Below, piece by piece: positions 26,099-34,756 of a stretch of 53,896 bases of DNA (position 1 is the stretch's first letter; each line of letters opens with the position of its first letter). Position numbers and translations under genes: made by a program. The stretch lies in contig JAFWMO010000015.1 in assembly GCA_017510705.1 (NCBI GenBank), positions 1 to 53,896 on the forward strand. Direction: 5' to 3'. Source of the stretch: Candidatus Saccharimonadota bacterium (GTDB lineage Bacteria; Patescibacteriota; Saccharimonadia; Saccharimonadales; Saccharimonadaceae). The notes below the pieces were generated by a model that was given only the letters and a program-made list of their open reading frames with translations, had not been told where the DNA came from and ran no database searches.

Positions 26099-26791
26099 TC
26101 AAAATCCTATTAACATTACGCAAGCTAAAACTAGATAACCAATGGTTTCTATAGTGCGAAAGAAAGTTTTGTTTTTAATACGGAGACGCTCAATTTCGGC
26201 GAGATTGTAACCTCTGCGAAAGAGGACGAGATAAACCATAATTGGTGCAACGACGGCAATGATGTACAAAAACCCGAAAATTTGTCTTGGAAAATTATCT
26301 ATTTCCATGATAGCAGTGGTAGCGAGTATGTATAAAGGCAAAGTGAAAATTAGTTCAAAGACGCCAGTGGTGAGGCCGAGGACAAAAGCATCTGAGCGGT
26401 TTTTGACGTTTTTGGCTGAGGCGGTGAGTTGCCGAGCAATTTTTCTGGAAATAAAAAGTTCGGTAGTTCTACCTTTTTTGAAATAGGCAAAGAAACTAAG
26501 GATGGCAAGTGCAACTAAGACTCCGGCCATAATCCATGGGAAAACTGTAGAACGAAGATTTATTTCGCCAATAAATATATTGAAGAATAAAAGATAAATT
26601 AAGATGAACATAAGAACGGAAAAAAATTCTACACCTAGAATATAAAAAATTGAAAAATCATCTGCTACGCGGGAAGATTTTTTGCCGGAAGCGTAATGAT
26701 AAAAAATTGTAAAAACACTTGGTACGAGTTGCAAAAAAGCATGAATAAGCATAGCCAGAAAAACAATTTCCAAAGAGGCGAAAAAACTCAT
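26099..26791 (-). CDS. Six-helix membrane protein, unknown
   Basis: 230 residues with about six membrane helices; a cytoplasmic loop KKGRTTELFISRKIARQLTASAK lies in the middle and the block FVLGLTTGVFELIFTLPLYILA has the Gly/Pro pattern of LysE/CcdA-like transporters, a weak resemblance. Reverse-strand TATAAT at 26798-26803 is six bases before the start: leaderless first gene of the operon. With the downstream flavoprotein it may form a membrane redox or transport module. Confidence 0.75.
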   Translation of the reverse strand: MSFFASLEIVFLAMLIHAFLQLVPSVFTIFYHYASGKKSSRVADDFSIFYILGVEFFSVLMFILIYLLFFNIFIGEINLRSTVFPWIMAGVLVALAILSFFAYFKKGRTTELFISRKIARQLTASAKNVKNRSDAFVLGLTTGVFELIFTLPLYILATTAIMEIDNFPRQIFGFLYIIAVVAPIMVYLVLFRRGYNLAEIERLRIKNKTFFRTIETIGYLVLACVMLIGF

Positions 26792-26811
26792 GCTTAAATT
26801 ATAGCATGAAA

Positions 26812-26844
26812 GGGGTTGTAATTCTAGGGGAAGTTTGCTAGAGA
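26812..26844 (+). promoter_or_regulatory. GGGGTTGTAA-type promoter of the LTD gene
   Basis: GGGGTTGTAA (26812-26821), 17 bases ending TTGC, TAGAGA (26839-26844), and seven bases to ATG 26852. Same layout as comEC. Confidence 0.6.
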
Positions 26845-26851
26845 ATGAGGC

Positions 26852-28138
26852 ATGAAAAATTTACCAGATATTTATATAAAATCAATTAACCCTGGATATA
26901 CTGTGGATGGGGTAAATAATGTTGGAGAAATGATTGAAATTGCCAGAACGAACTCCGACGAACCGATATTGCTCACCGGCCTATCGCTAGGCTATACAAA
27001 CTCAAGCGGGAATTATACTGTGATCGTGGATTTTCCCGAGAATAGCTATATGGTTGGTGAGACCCTCCTCCTCCGATTGGCTAGTTCGCCGGATCACGAA
27101 CTAGCCAACCTAGTTTATACTAAAACATTAGCTTTAAAGGCTGGGCCGCTAGAATTAAAACGCGGTGATGAAATTTTAGACACGGTGTGTTGGAATAATA
27201 AGGAAGGTTGCAACAAAGAATTTAAAAAAGAAAATCCAACAACGTTGGTAAGAAATGTAGAAACTGGTGATTTTGAGCACCAAGTAGACTATACGCTGAA
27301 TTATGATGAAAAAAATTATAAAGTAGAAGGCGCCAATGATGAGGCCGAAACAAAACCAAGTCAATGCAAAGGTTTGGAATTTTCGGAAGTTTTGACATAT
27401 TATGACAATTCACAGAGCGAACAATTTATTGAATTTTATAATTCTGGCGCCGAACAAATTTTGATGGATGGCTGCCAAATAAAATATAAAAATAAATTTT
27501 ATGATTTGAATGGAATTGTAAAACCGGAAGGATATTTTGCGAGATATTTGAATGATTTTAGTTTGACAAAAAATCCTACAAATAAAAATATATTGGAGCT
27601 GGTGGACACAAATGGGGAGATTGTGGACAAGTTGGAAATTCCGAATGGGCAAAGAAAAGGTACGTCATATGCTATGGTTGGATATGATAAAAACGGTGCG
27701 GAGCTTTGGCACGTGACTTATGCACCGACGCCGAATGAGCCAAATAATTACCAGGAATTTAAAACGTGTGAGGCGGGAAAAGTCTTGAATAATACGACAG
27801 GGAATTGTGTAAAGACTACGGAAATAGTGGAAAAAGTGTGCAAAACGGGATATTATTTGAATCCTTTGACTGGGCGATGCAACAAGATTCCGGTAACGGC
27901 AGAAAAAACTTGTAAAGAAGGATATACTTTGAACAAAGAAACTGGACGGTGCATCAAAATAAAAGAAAATACAGGCGCGAATTATAATTTGGAAACGGAA
28001 GAATACAAGGAGAGTTCATCCTTTGTGGCACTCTATGCAATACTGGGCGTGGTGATAATTGGCGTAGTATATATAATATATGAGTTTAGGCAGGAAATTG
28101 CAAAGATCTTTCGTAAAGTTTTTCGACGATCTCGTTAA
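26852..28138 (+). CDS. Lamin-tail-domain surface protein
   Basis: 428 residues. Two lamin-tail-like (LTD) beta domains (about residues 5-130, and 175-300 with EFSEVLTYYDNSQSEQFIEFYN), then three Cys-rich repeats of the form C-x2-G-x-LN-x3-G-x-C (from about 305), a linker, one membrane helix (about 393-412) and a strongly basic end. LTD domains occur in DNA-uptake and secreted nuclease proteins. No signal peptide is seen, although the basic tail suggests the large domain lies outside. The 3' end overlaps adk by 53 bases. Confidence 0.8.
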   Translation: MKNLPDIYIKSINPGYTVDGVNNVGEMIEIARTNSDEPILLTGLSLGYTNSSGNYTVIVDFPENSYMVGETLLLRLASSPDHELANLVYTKTLALKAGPLELKRGDEILDTVCWNNKEGCNKEFKKENPTTLVRNVETGDFEHQVDYTLNYDEKNYKVEGANDEAETKPSQCKGLEFSEVLTYYDNSQSEQFIEFYNSGAEQILMDGCQIKYKNKFYDLNGIVKPEGYFARYLNDFSLTKNPTNKNILELVDTNGEIVDKLEIPNGQRKGTSYAMVGYDKNGAELWHVTYAPTPNEPNNYQEFKTCEAGKVLNNTTGNCVKTTEIVEKVCKTGYYLNPLTGRCNKIPVTAEKTCKEGYTLNKETGRCIKIKENTGANYNLETEEYKESSSFVALYAILGVVIIGVVYIIYEFRQEIAKIFRKVFRRSR

Positions 28139-28709
28139 AAACGGCATCGCGAGGTTGGTCGCCATTAATATTAACAAGGAGACCTAGTTCATTGTAATGA
28201 GTAATGACCGGTAAGGTTTTGGAGCGAAATTCTTCAAGACGGTTTTCAAAGACTTTAATGTCTCTATCGTCTTGACGGTCGCCGCGATCATTTAGAGTTT
28301 TGGCGACTTCGAAGCGATCTTTGGCGTCTGCCTCGGAAATATTGAGCGAAATTACGGCTTTGATATTGTGGCCGGCGCTAGCAGCTGCGGTCATTACGGC
28401 GTCTTCTTCGCCGTACCAGCGGCCAATAGAGGATAAAATTAGTGGATACTCAAAAAGGTCTTTTCTTTCAAAATATGGTAAAACCCATTCATAAAAGACG
28501 TTTGTAGGAATGAGGGAGCCGTTTTCTGAATAGGATTTTTTGGAGTTTTTCTCCATGGCGCGGATAATAAGACCAGAGGACAAGAATTTGCCGCCAAGAA
28601 CTTCGGCGAGATGAATGCCTTGAGTGTCTTTGCCAGACATTGGTAAGCCAAAAATGTTGATAGAGCCCGTGCCGAGCCAAGATTTGATTGCTTTGATTTT
28701 CTCTTCCAT
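28086..28709 (-). CDS. adk: Adenylate kinase family protein
   Basis: 207 residues: P-loop FGLPMSGKDTQG, NMP-binding region (GKFLSSGLIIRAM), and the C-terminal core RGDRQDDRDIKVFENRLEEF with the catalytic arginines. The LID is the short type without zinc cysteines. It converts AMP and ATP to two ADP, or acts on a related monophosphate; GKDTQ in place of GKGTQ is unusual. The start at 28709 is set by reverse-strand TATAAT (28716-28721), six bases before it. Confidence 0.87.
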   Translation of the reverse strand: MEEKIKAIKSWLGTGSINIFGLPMSGKDTQGIHLAEVLGGKFLSSGLIIRAMEKNSKKSYSENGSLIPTNVFYEWVLPYFERKDLFEYPLILSSIGRWYGEEDAVMTAAASAGHNIKAVISLNISEADAKDRFEVAKTLNDRGDRQDDRDIKVFENRLEEFRSKTLPVITHYNELGLLVNINGDQPRDAVFNEIVEKLYERSLQFPA

Positions 28710-28747
28710 AATTTGATTATAGCACAAAGCATATCTTGGCGGGCTAA

Positions 28748-28774
28748 TTAGCACTCTTTACATTTTAGTGCTAA
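28748..28774 (+). promoter_or_regulatory. CIRCE operator of hrcA-grpE
   Basis: TTAGCACTC-N9-TAGTGCTAA, one mismatch. As at dnaK, the -35 (TTTACA, 28757-28762) lies inside the loop. Confidence 0.93.
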
Positions 28775-28785
28775 TTTATTATAAT
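28757..28785 (+). promoter_or_regulatory. hrcA promoter
   Basis: TTTACA, 17 bases, TATAAT (28780-28785), six bases to ATG: start point at or next to the first codon. Confidence 0.88.
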
Positions 28786-28791
28786 ATAAGC

Positions 28792-29502
28792 ATGGAAATT
28801 ACACAGCGCCAGAGGGAAATTCTGAGTCAAATTATAGAGGAGTATGCCGAGACTGCTGCACCAGTTGGTAGCATGACCATGGCAAAACTTTTTGGTGTGT
28901 CTCCAGCAACGATTCGGGCAGAGATGGCGAGGCTTGAGGCTTTGGGGCTCGTGGCGCAGCCACACACTTCGGCTGGGCGGGTGCCAACGGATGCTGGGTA
29001 TAGATTTTATGTGAATAATCTTGAAAATCATGAAACCGCAATGGAGCCAGCGTTTGAACGGGGTGCACATGTTTTGGATGTAAGAGTAGGTTCGCAATCG
29101 CGTGCGGATGCGGCGATTCGTGGTGCGGTAGATTCCTTGGTGGAGCTTACTGGCAATTTGGGGCTTGCGACGATTGGTGGGCAGCTTTATCTTTCTGGCA
29201 TCTCCAAACTATTTACACAGCCAGAATTTTTGGATAATCGTAGAGTGCAGTCTGTGGCGAAACTACTTGATAACTTGGAGCCATGGCTTCGTGAAGCAGC
29301 ACCAGGTGAGCCGTTAAATATATTTATTGGGCAAGAGAACCCGATTGGGCGCAATTCCGAAGTTTCGCTAATTATTTCAAAATTCCGTTCACCGTTTTCG
29401 GATAAAAGTTATATTGGGGTGCTAGGGCCAACTCGTCAGAATTATTCTAGAGTTACAGCGCTAGTGCGTCATGCTGGTAATATGCTAGAGGAGATATTAT
29501 GA
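28792..29502 (+). CDS. hrcA: Heat-inducible repressor HrcA (short)
   Basis: 236 residues against about 340 in model species. The N-terminal winged helix (ITQRQREILSQIIEEY, PVGSMTMAKLF, SPATIRAEMARLEALGLVAQPHTSAGRVPTDAGYR split over two blocks) is fully conserved; the dimerisation region is shortened but keeps the end IGVLGPTRQNYSRV. It should repress dnaK and its own operon through CIRCE. The start at 28792 is chosen by the leaderless promoter. Confidence 0.96.
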   Translation: MEITQRQREILSQIIEEYAETAAPVGSMTMAKLFGVSPATIRAEMARLEALGLVAQPHTSAGRVPTDAGYRFYVNNLENHETAMEPAFERGAHVLDVRVGSQSRADAAIRGAVDSLVELTGNLGLATIGGQLYLSGISKLFTQPEFLDNRRVQSVAKLLDNLEPWLREAAPGEPLNIFIGQENPIGRNSEVSLIISKFRSPFSDKSYIGVLGPTRQNYSRVTALVRHAGNMLEEIL

Positions 29503-29918
29503 AAAAAGATGCAAAAGTAGAAGAAAAGGTTGCAGAACTTACGAATGATTTGCAGCGTACGCGTGCGGATTTTGAAAATTTTCGTAAGCAAGTAGAAATC
29601 CAAAAAGAGAATGAAAAAAATACGGTAAAACTTGCAACGGTTTATAAAGTTTTGCCACTTTTAGATGATCTTGATAGGGCGATTAATACTTATGCAGAGC
29701 TTGCACCACTTAAAAAATCGCTTGAAAAAACTTTGGTAGAACTAAAGTTAGAAAAAATTCCAGCAGATGAAACCGTAGAATTTAACCCAGATTTGCATGA
29801 AGCGGTGATGGCAGAAGGTGATGGTGAAAAGGAAATGATTGCTGAGGTACTTCGCCCGGGATATTATTATGAAGGAGAAGTTCTTCGTCCGGCAATGGTG
29901 AAAGTAAAACGAGTGTAA
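29499..29918 (+). CDS. grpE: Nucleotide exchange factor GrpE
   Basis: 139 residues, short for GrpE. A coiled-coil start (LTNDLQRTRADFENFRKQVE) is followed by the beta domain with DLDRAI, FNPDLHEAV and VLRPGYYYEGEVLRPAMVKV. It releases ADP from DnaK. It overlaps hrcA by four bases (ATGA), giving translational coupling. dnaJ does not follow. Confidence 0.96.
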   Translation: MKKDAKVEEKVAELTNDLQRTRADFENFRKQVEIQKENEKNTVKLATVYKVLPLLDDLDRAINTYAELAPLKKSLEKTLVELKLEKIPADETVEFNPDLHEAVMAEGDGEKEMIAEVLRPGYYYEGEVLRPAMVKVKRV

Positions 29919-29987
29919 ATCTCCTCAAACTTTACTTTTTTACAGATAAGTGGTAAAATAACAAGAATAATTAAAGGATATACATAA

Positions 29988-30674
29988 ATGGCTGAATACA
30001 AGTTGGCGCTTGAAGCGCGTGAATTAACTGGCAAAAAGTTGAAAGAGCTAAGAGCTAAAGGTTTGATTCCATCCGTAGTTTATGGTGGCAAAGATCCTAT
30101 TTTGGCTGCTTCTGAATACGTTGCTACAGAAAAAGTTTTGGAGAAAGCGGGCTATCATTCACCAGTGGATCTAGATATTGCTGGCAAGAAACGCCTTGCT
30201 ATTGTAAAGGATGTTCATATCGACCCAGTTTCTCGTAAAATCATTAATATTGAATTCCAAGCGATTAAGGCAAACGAGGTAGTGGAAGCAACCACTCCTA
30301 TCGTAATTGTGAATTTTGAGGCATCTGATGCTTCTAAACTTTATCACTTTGCTATGACCCAAGCTTTAGAGGAGATTGACGTAAAGGCAAAGCCAGCTGA
30401 TCTTCCAAAAGATATTGAAATTGATGCGTCTAAACTAGCTGCTGTAGAAGATAAGATCACTGTTGCGGACATTAAGCTCCCAGAAGGCGTGGAACTTGCC
30501 GACAAGGAACTTAGCCCAGAGCAAGTGATCGCATCTCTATATGATCCAGCTCAAGAAGCAGCTGCACGTGAAGCTGCGGAAGCTGCCGCTGCAGAGGAAA
30601 CTGTGGATGCTGCTGATGTGCCAGCTGATAATGGTACTAAGCCTGAAGAAGCTAGCGAAGAAAAAGCTGAATAA
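29988..30674 (+). CDS. rplY: Ribosomal protein bL25 (CTC form)
   Basis: 228 residues: N-terminal 5S rRNA-binding domain (KLALEARELTGKKLKELRAKGLIPSVVYGG) and C-terminal TL5/CTC beta domain (LPKDIEIDASKL...DIKLPEGVEL), then an Ala/Glu-rich acidic tail. AAAGGA precedes the ATG. Codon use is biased as for highly expressed genes. Confidence 0.96.
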   Translation: MAEYKLALEARELTGKKLKELRAKGLIPSVVYGGKDPILAASEYVATEKVLEKAGYHSPVDLDIAGKKRLAIVKDVHIDPVSRKIINIEFQAIKANEVVEATTPIVIVNFEASDASKLYHFAMTQALEEIDVKAKPADLPKDIEIDASKLAAVEDKITVADIKLPEGVELADKELSPEQVIASLYDPAQEAAAREAAEAAAAEETVDAADVPADNGTKPEEASEEKAE

Positions 30675-30695
30675 ATATAAAATTAGCCGCCAGAG

Positions 30696-30720
30696 TCCCC
30701 TCGTGATAGAGGGGATTTTT
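30696..30720 (+). terminator. rplY terminator
   Basis: TCCCCTC-GTGATA-GAGGGGA followed by five T. Confidence 0.92.
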
Positions 30721-30721
30721 G

Positions 30722-32506
30722 TTAGAGAACTTCGGTATTGGCAATGAGGCGGTCTTTAAATGCGGCGCGAGCGGCATCAGAATTTTCGTTGTTGCCTTCC
30801 CAGGTAAAGAGGGCTGGATCTTGGAGGGCGCGAGCAAAGGAAAATGTCACTGGCCATGGGAATGGGCCGTTTTTGATGATTTCGGCTAGATTGTCTGTGG
30901 CTTGCTCTACGGTTTGACCGCCAGAAAGGAACACTACGCCGGCCAAATCTTTTGGAACGTGATTTTTTAGTACTTCTGCAGTGGCCTTGCCGACTTCTTC
31001 GGTGGTAGATTGGACTTCGTATTGTTTGCCGGCTAGGACCATATTGACTTTCAAAATACAAGCTTTTAGATTTACGCCAAACTTTATTAAGTTTTCAAAA
31101 AGACAATCTAGGATTTTGCTAGTAATTTCTGCAGATTTGTTAATGTCGTAATATCCGTCGTATACTACTTCTGGCTCTACAATTGGTACGATGCCGGCGG
31201 ATTGACATTTTTTGGCATATTCAGAGAGGATACGACAATTTTCTTCTATACAGGCATCAGTAGGAGTGTTTTCTGTGATGTTGAAGGCGGCGCGCCATTT
31301 GGCGAAACGGAGACCCATCATATAGTATTCCAAAAGGCGAGATTCTAATCCATCTAAACCTTTGGTGATGTTCTCTTCTGTGTTGTTGAATGGTGTAAGC
31401 CCTTGATCTACTTTGATACCAGGGACAATGCGTTTGGAAATTAGGTAATTAACATAAGTTTCGCCGTTGTCGGCCCAGTCGCGTGCGGTTTCGTCAAAGA
31501 GTATAACGCCGCTAACATATTTTTCTAGATCTGGAGTGGTGAAGAAAATGTTGCGATAATCGTGACGATTTTCTAAAGTATCCTCAATATTTAATTGTGC
31601 GAATTTCTTTTTGATGGAACCACCGGATTCGTCTGCGGCAAGGATACCTTTTTTGGGCACCATAAGGCTAGCTGCAATTAATTCTAAATTTTCGCTTGGG
31701 ATGAAGTTTTCGTTGATTTTTTCTAGTTCATTTAGAGATAAAACTGAATTTAGTGTAGCATTTTCTACATTTACTCGTGCCAGGCGCAAACTTTCTTCTA
31801 CAGTTTTGCCGAGCGCAAAACAACCCAAAATGGTAGCTGCGATAATTGAATATGCAGATAAATGCGTCATTGTATCTATACGTGGTGTGGTGATATTTTC
31901 TATAGTATTTTTGTATGAAAGTTTGTTGCTAGAGAGATAAACTATTTTTTCTGCGGTTATATTTTCTAAATTGTCGGTCTCAGAGAAAATTAAGCTAGCT
32001 TTGGGGATAAGAGGGGTATTTTCTAGATTGTTTTTTAGGTATAGGATGAGTTTTGTGGATGGCGAGCTATCGAGGTAATTTAAAATTTTGTTGGTGGTAT
32101 CTATGTCTAGTACGGCTGAACGATCTACAAAAAGATAATCATAAAACTCGTTTGGCGTTGTGAAATTAGTGATTTTAAATTCGCTCGGGACGAGATATGA
32201 TACGCCGCCGTCTACGCACAGAATGTAACGGTATACTGAAGCGGGGCCACTTATGGCTGGGCCATTGTCATCAAAAGTAAAATCAGAATTGGTAATTTGC
32301 GAGCTGATTCCAAGTTTGTTTAGGACTTCCATAGAGACAGCGGCACCGCCAAAATTGCTAGTGCGTGCAAAATAATGAAGTTCCGACGCACCAAAATTAA
32401 CGTCTAGCCAACTTATGCCGTTTTTGTCGATTTCAAAATTGTTTTTAAGAGTATCGAGATTTAGATAAACATCTTTTAAGACATTGCCCACTATCAAAAT
32501 ATTCAT
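30722..32506 (-). CDS. Degenerate PfkB-type kinase fused to class I fructose-bisphosphate aldolase
   Basis: 594 residues. Residues 1-~260 have the PfkB/ribokinase outline: NILIVGNVLKDVYLNLD, FGGAAVSMEVLNKLGI, and a C-terminal helix EESLRLARVNVENA, but the catalytic GAGD motif is replaced by THLSAY, so phosphoryl transfer is unlikely. Residues ~275-594 are a class I aldolase: GILAADESGGSIKKKF, GIVPIVEPEVVYDG, Schiff-base Lys in CILKVNMV, and FLSGGQT. The second half should split fructose 1,6-bisphosphate; the first may be a scaffold or sensor. Reverse-strand TATAAT six bases before ATG gives a leaderless mRNA. tpiA lies close by on the other strand. Confidence 0.88.
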   Translation of the reverse strand: MNILIVGNVLKDVYLNLDTLKNNFEIDKNGISWLDVNFGASELHYFARTSNFGGAAVSMEVLNKLGISSQITNSDFTFDDNGPAISGPASVYRYILCVDGGVSYLVPSEFKITNFTTPNEFYDYLFVDRSAVLDIDTTNKILNYLDSSPSTKLILYLKNNLENTPLIPKASLIFSETDNLENITAEKIVYLSSNKLSYKNTIENITTPRIDTMTHLSAYSIIAATILGCFALGKTVEESLRLARVNVENATLNSVLSLNELEKINENFIPSENLELIAASLMVPKKGILAADESGGSIKKKFAQLNIEDTLENRHDYRNIFFTTPDLEKYVSGVILFDETARDWADNGETYVNYLISKRIVPGIKVDQGLTPFNNTEENITKGLDGLESRLLEYYMMGLRFAKWRAAFNITENTPTDACIEENCRILSEYAKKCQSAGIVPIVEPEVVYDGYYDINKSAEITSKILDCLFENLIKFGVNLKACILKVNMVLAGKQYEVQSTTEEVGKATAEVLKNHVPKDLAGVVFLSGGQTVEQATDNLAEIIKNGPFPWPVTFSFARALQDPALFTWEGNNENSDAARAAFKDRLIANTEVL

Positions 32507-32520
32507 GTTACAATTATATC
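32507..32520. promoter_or_regulatory. Fourteen-base divergent leaderless promoter
   Basis: Two start codons face away from each other with 14 bases between. TACAAT (32509-32514, +) is six bases before ATG 32521; TATAAT (reverse of 32513-32518) is six bases before the start at 32506. The two -10 hexamers overlap by two bases. Confidence 0.75.
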
Positions 32521-33285
32521 ATGAAAAAAGTACTTGCATTTGACATAGACCAAACATTAAATGTAGCAAAGACGCCAATTCCGGACGAAATTGCAGATCT
32601 CTTGATAAAATGTCTTGATAGATTTGAGATTTGTCCGATTTCTGGTCAGAAATTTGAGCAATTTTTGATTCAGATTGTAGATAGACTAACGGAGCGTGGC
32701 GCTACGTCGGAGCAACTAAAACATCTCCATTTGTTTGTGGCGCAAGGTACGCAATATTATCGTTATGATGGTAATGATTGGGAGCAGGTTTATAATTACC
32801 CTCTCACAGAGGAACAAGTTGCAAAGATAACCGCTACAATTGAACAATCTGCTAAGGAATTGGGATATTGGGAAGAAGACAAATTGGCTCCGGGCGACGA
32901 GATTATCGAAAACCGTTTGTCGCAAGTAACTTTTTCGGCGCTTGGGCAGAAGGCGGGAACGGACGCTAAGTATGCGTGGGATCCAGATTGCAAGAAACGC
33001 GAAAAAATTGTGGCTAGATGTAAGGAACTCGCACCAGAATTTGATTATGAAATTGGCGGGACTACTTCTATTAATGCGATCACGCCTGGTATGAACAAGA
33101 CTTTTGGTATGACACATCTTTTGAAAGAATTGAATGTAGAAAAATCTGATATCCTTTACTTTGGTGACATGACGCAACCGGGCGGGAATGATTATCCAGT
33201 GGTGCAAATGGGGATCGAGACCATTACAGTGAGGAATCATGAGGATACTGCCTACGCCTTGCGTGGGATTTTGGGAGTGATATAA
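32521..33285 (+). CDS. HAD-family phosphomannomutase-like protein
   Basis: 254 residues with HAD motif 1 AFDIDQTLN, cap domain region (ENRLSQVTFSALGQKAG, like the NRxSQxTFSALGQ-type segment of eukaryotic PMM) and motif 4 YFGDMTQPGGNDYPV. It matches the eukaryotic-type phosphomannomutase branch of HAD-IIB, which interconverts mannose 6- and 1-phosphate, or glucose phosphates. It is encoded upstream of tpiA, in a sugar-phosphate cluster with the divergent aldolase. Confidence 0.85.
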   Translation: MKKVLAFDIDQTLNVAKTPIPDEIADLLIKCLDRFEICPISGQKFEQFLIQIVDRLTERGATSEQLKHLHLFVAQGTQYYRYDGNDWEQVYNYPLTEEQVAKITATIEQSAKELGYWEEDKLAPGDEIIENRLSQVTFSALGQKAGTDAKYAWDPDCKKREKIVARCKELAPEFDYEIGGTTSINAITPGMNKTFGMTHLLKELNVEKSDILYFGDMTQPGGNDYPVVQMGIETITVRNHEDTAYALRGILGVI

Positions 33286-33292
33286 TAAGAGT

Positions 33293-34063
33293 ATGAAAAC
33301 TTATATTGTGGGCAACTGGAAGTTGAATTTCACCGTGGGTGAATCTTCCATCTATCTTCATAAACTTTTAAAAAAGGTGCCGATTATCCGTGATGTGGAA
33401 GTGGTAGTGGCGCCAACAGCTTTGGCGCTTCAGCCATTGTCGCTTCAAATTGATCGTCATAAGATGAAACTAGCAGCGCAAAATGCGTTTTATCGTGATT
33501 ACGGTGCGTTTACTGGTGAGATTTCGTTTGAACAGCTGAGGGGGCTAGTGGACTATTGTATTATTGGGCATTCGGAGAGACGCCATATTCTAGGCGAAGA
33601 TGACAAAATGATTCAAAAAAAGGTCGCTGCGGCGATTCGCAACAAGATCACTCCGATTCTTTGCATTGGTGAGACAGAATCAGAGAGGTCGTTTGGCGAA
33701 ACTGCGGATGTAATTCGTGATCAGTTGATTGGTGGGCTCACGGATGTTTCCGAAGAGGATCTAGGAAAGGTGATTATTGCCTACGAGCCAGTTTGGGCGA
33801 TTTCTTCAACAAAAGCTTCAAAGCCAGCTACTCCAGACGAAATTGCAGAGGTAGTGAAGCTGATTCGTGAGACACTTAAAGAGACTTATGGTGCTAAAGT
33901 AGCAGAGGAAACGCCGGTACTATTTGGCGGAAGTGTAAATCCGTCTAATGCGGGTGCGTATTTGACCGTACCAGGTGTAAACGGGCTTCTTGTAGGTGGG
34001 GCTAGCTTGATTCTGGGTGAGTTCACTGATATAATTGATATTGCTAAGAGAGTAAAATCATGA
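33293..34063 (+). CDS. tpiA: Triosephosphate isomerase
   Basis: 256 residues: NWKLN at the start, catalytic His in CIIGHSERR, Glu in AYEPVWAI, and phosphate loop LFGGSVN...GLLVGGASL. It interconverts the two triose phosphates made by the aldolase. Its own TATAAT (33281-33286) overlaps the upstream stop codon and ends six bases before ATG, so it can be transcribed alone as a leaderless mRNA. It overlaps the next gene by four bases. Confidence 0.98.
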   Translation: MKTYIVGNWKLNFTVGESSIYLHKLLKKVPIIRDVEVVVAPTALALQPLSLQIDRHKMKLAAQNAFYRDYGAFTGEISFEQLRGLVDYCIIGHSERRHILGEDDKMIQKKVAAAIRNKITPILCIGETESERSFGETADVIRDQLIGGLTDVSEEDLGKVIIAYEPVWAISSTKASKPATPDEIAEVVKLIRETLKETYGAKVAEETPVLFGGSVNPSNAGAYLTVPGVNGLLVGGASLILGEFTDIIDIAKRVKS

Positions 34064-34728
34064 ACCAACGCTACATGGATTTTGTCCCAAAAAACAAAAA
34101 ACTCCCGGTAAAAAAGCCTGTGGAGGTGAGGAAGCCTGTGCCAGTGGCAGAAGAGCCAGAAGTGATGAATACTAAGGCTACGGACGAAACCCCAGTAGAA
34201 GAAGATGTAATTTTGGAAGATTATTTTGCGGTGGATGATACACCACGTCGTGCGCGTGCTGAAAAGAGCGTAGAGTATGGCGTAATAGAAGAGTATCGCC
34301 CAAAATTTGTGCGTACAGAGATTAAAAAACGTCCACTTGGCCAGCCGGATGAGAAATTTGCTAAATCTAAGGCTTCCGCGAGCGAAATCGCAGAGGTAAA
34401 AGCAAAGAAACTAGTAGGGAAGAAGGCTGAGGGTGTGGCTAGTAGCGCTGCATCAGAGAAGAAAGCTACTTCGGAGAAGAAAACTGAGGAAACTCTGAAG
34501 GTGCCGAAGGCGCGTTTTGTGAATACGGATAAGATAGAAAAACGCCCACTATCTAAGAATGTTTACAAGAAAAAAGTGGTGGCGCCGAAAGAGGAGCCAA
34601 AGGGGCCGGTAACGATTATTTCAAAGCCGGATGATGGTTCGCATGTGGGGGTAATTGTGACGATTATTCTTACGATTATTTTAGGGGCGGCGGCAGGGAC
34701 GGTGGCGTTCTTGCTTCTTCCGAAATAG
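34060..34728 (+). CDS. Lys/Pro-rich tail-anchored protein, unknown
   Basis: 222 residues. A long, low-complexity, basic and acidic region (residues 1-195) holds a repeated I/E-KK/R-PL block (EIKKRPLGQ, KIEKRPLSKN), and a single membrane helix closes the chain (TIILTIILGAAAGTVAFLLL). It would be held at the membrane by its tail with the body in the cytoplasm. No family recognised. Coupled to tpiA by ATGA. Confidence 0.75.
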   Translation: MNQRYMDFVPKNKKLPVKKPVEVRKPVPVAEEPEVMNTKATDETPVEEDVILEDYFAVDDTPRRARAEKSVEYGVIEEYRPKFVRTEIKKRPLGQPDEKFAKSKASASEIAEVKAKKLVGKKAEGVASSAASEKKATSEKKTEETLKVPKARFVNTDKIEKRPLSKNVYKKKVVAPKEEPKGPVTIISKPDDGSHVGVIVTIILTIILGAAAGTVAFLLLPK

Positions 34729-34756
34729 TCTGGTATAATATAAATGTATGGTATCT

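Noticed and set aside
32716-33240. 174-codon frame antisense to the phosphomannomutase-like gene
   Set aside because: The plus strand carries clear HAD motifs; the antisense frame has none.
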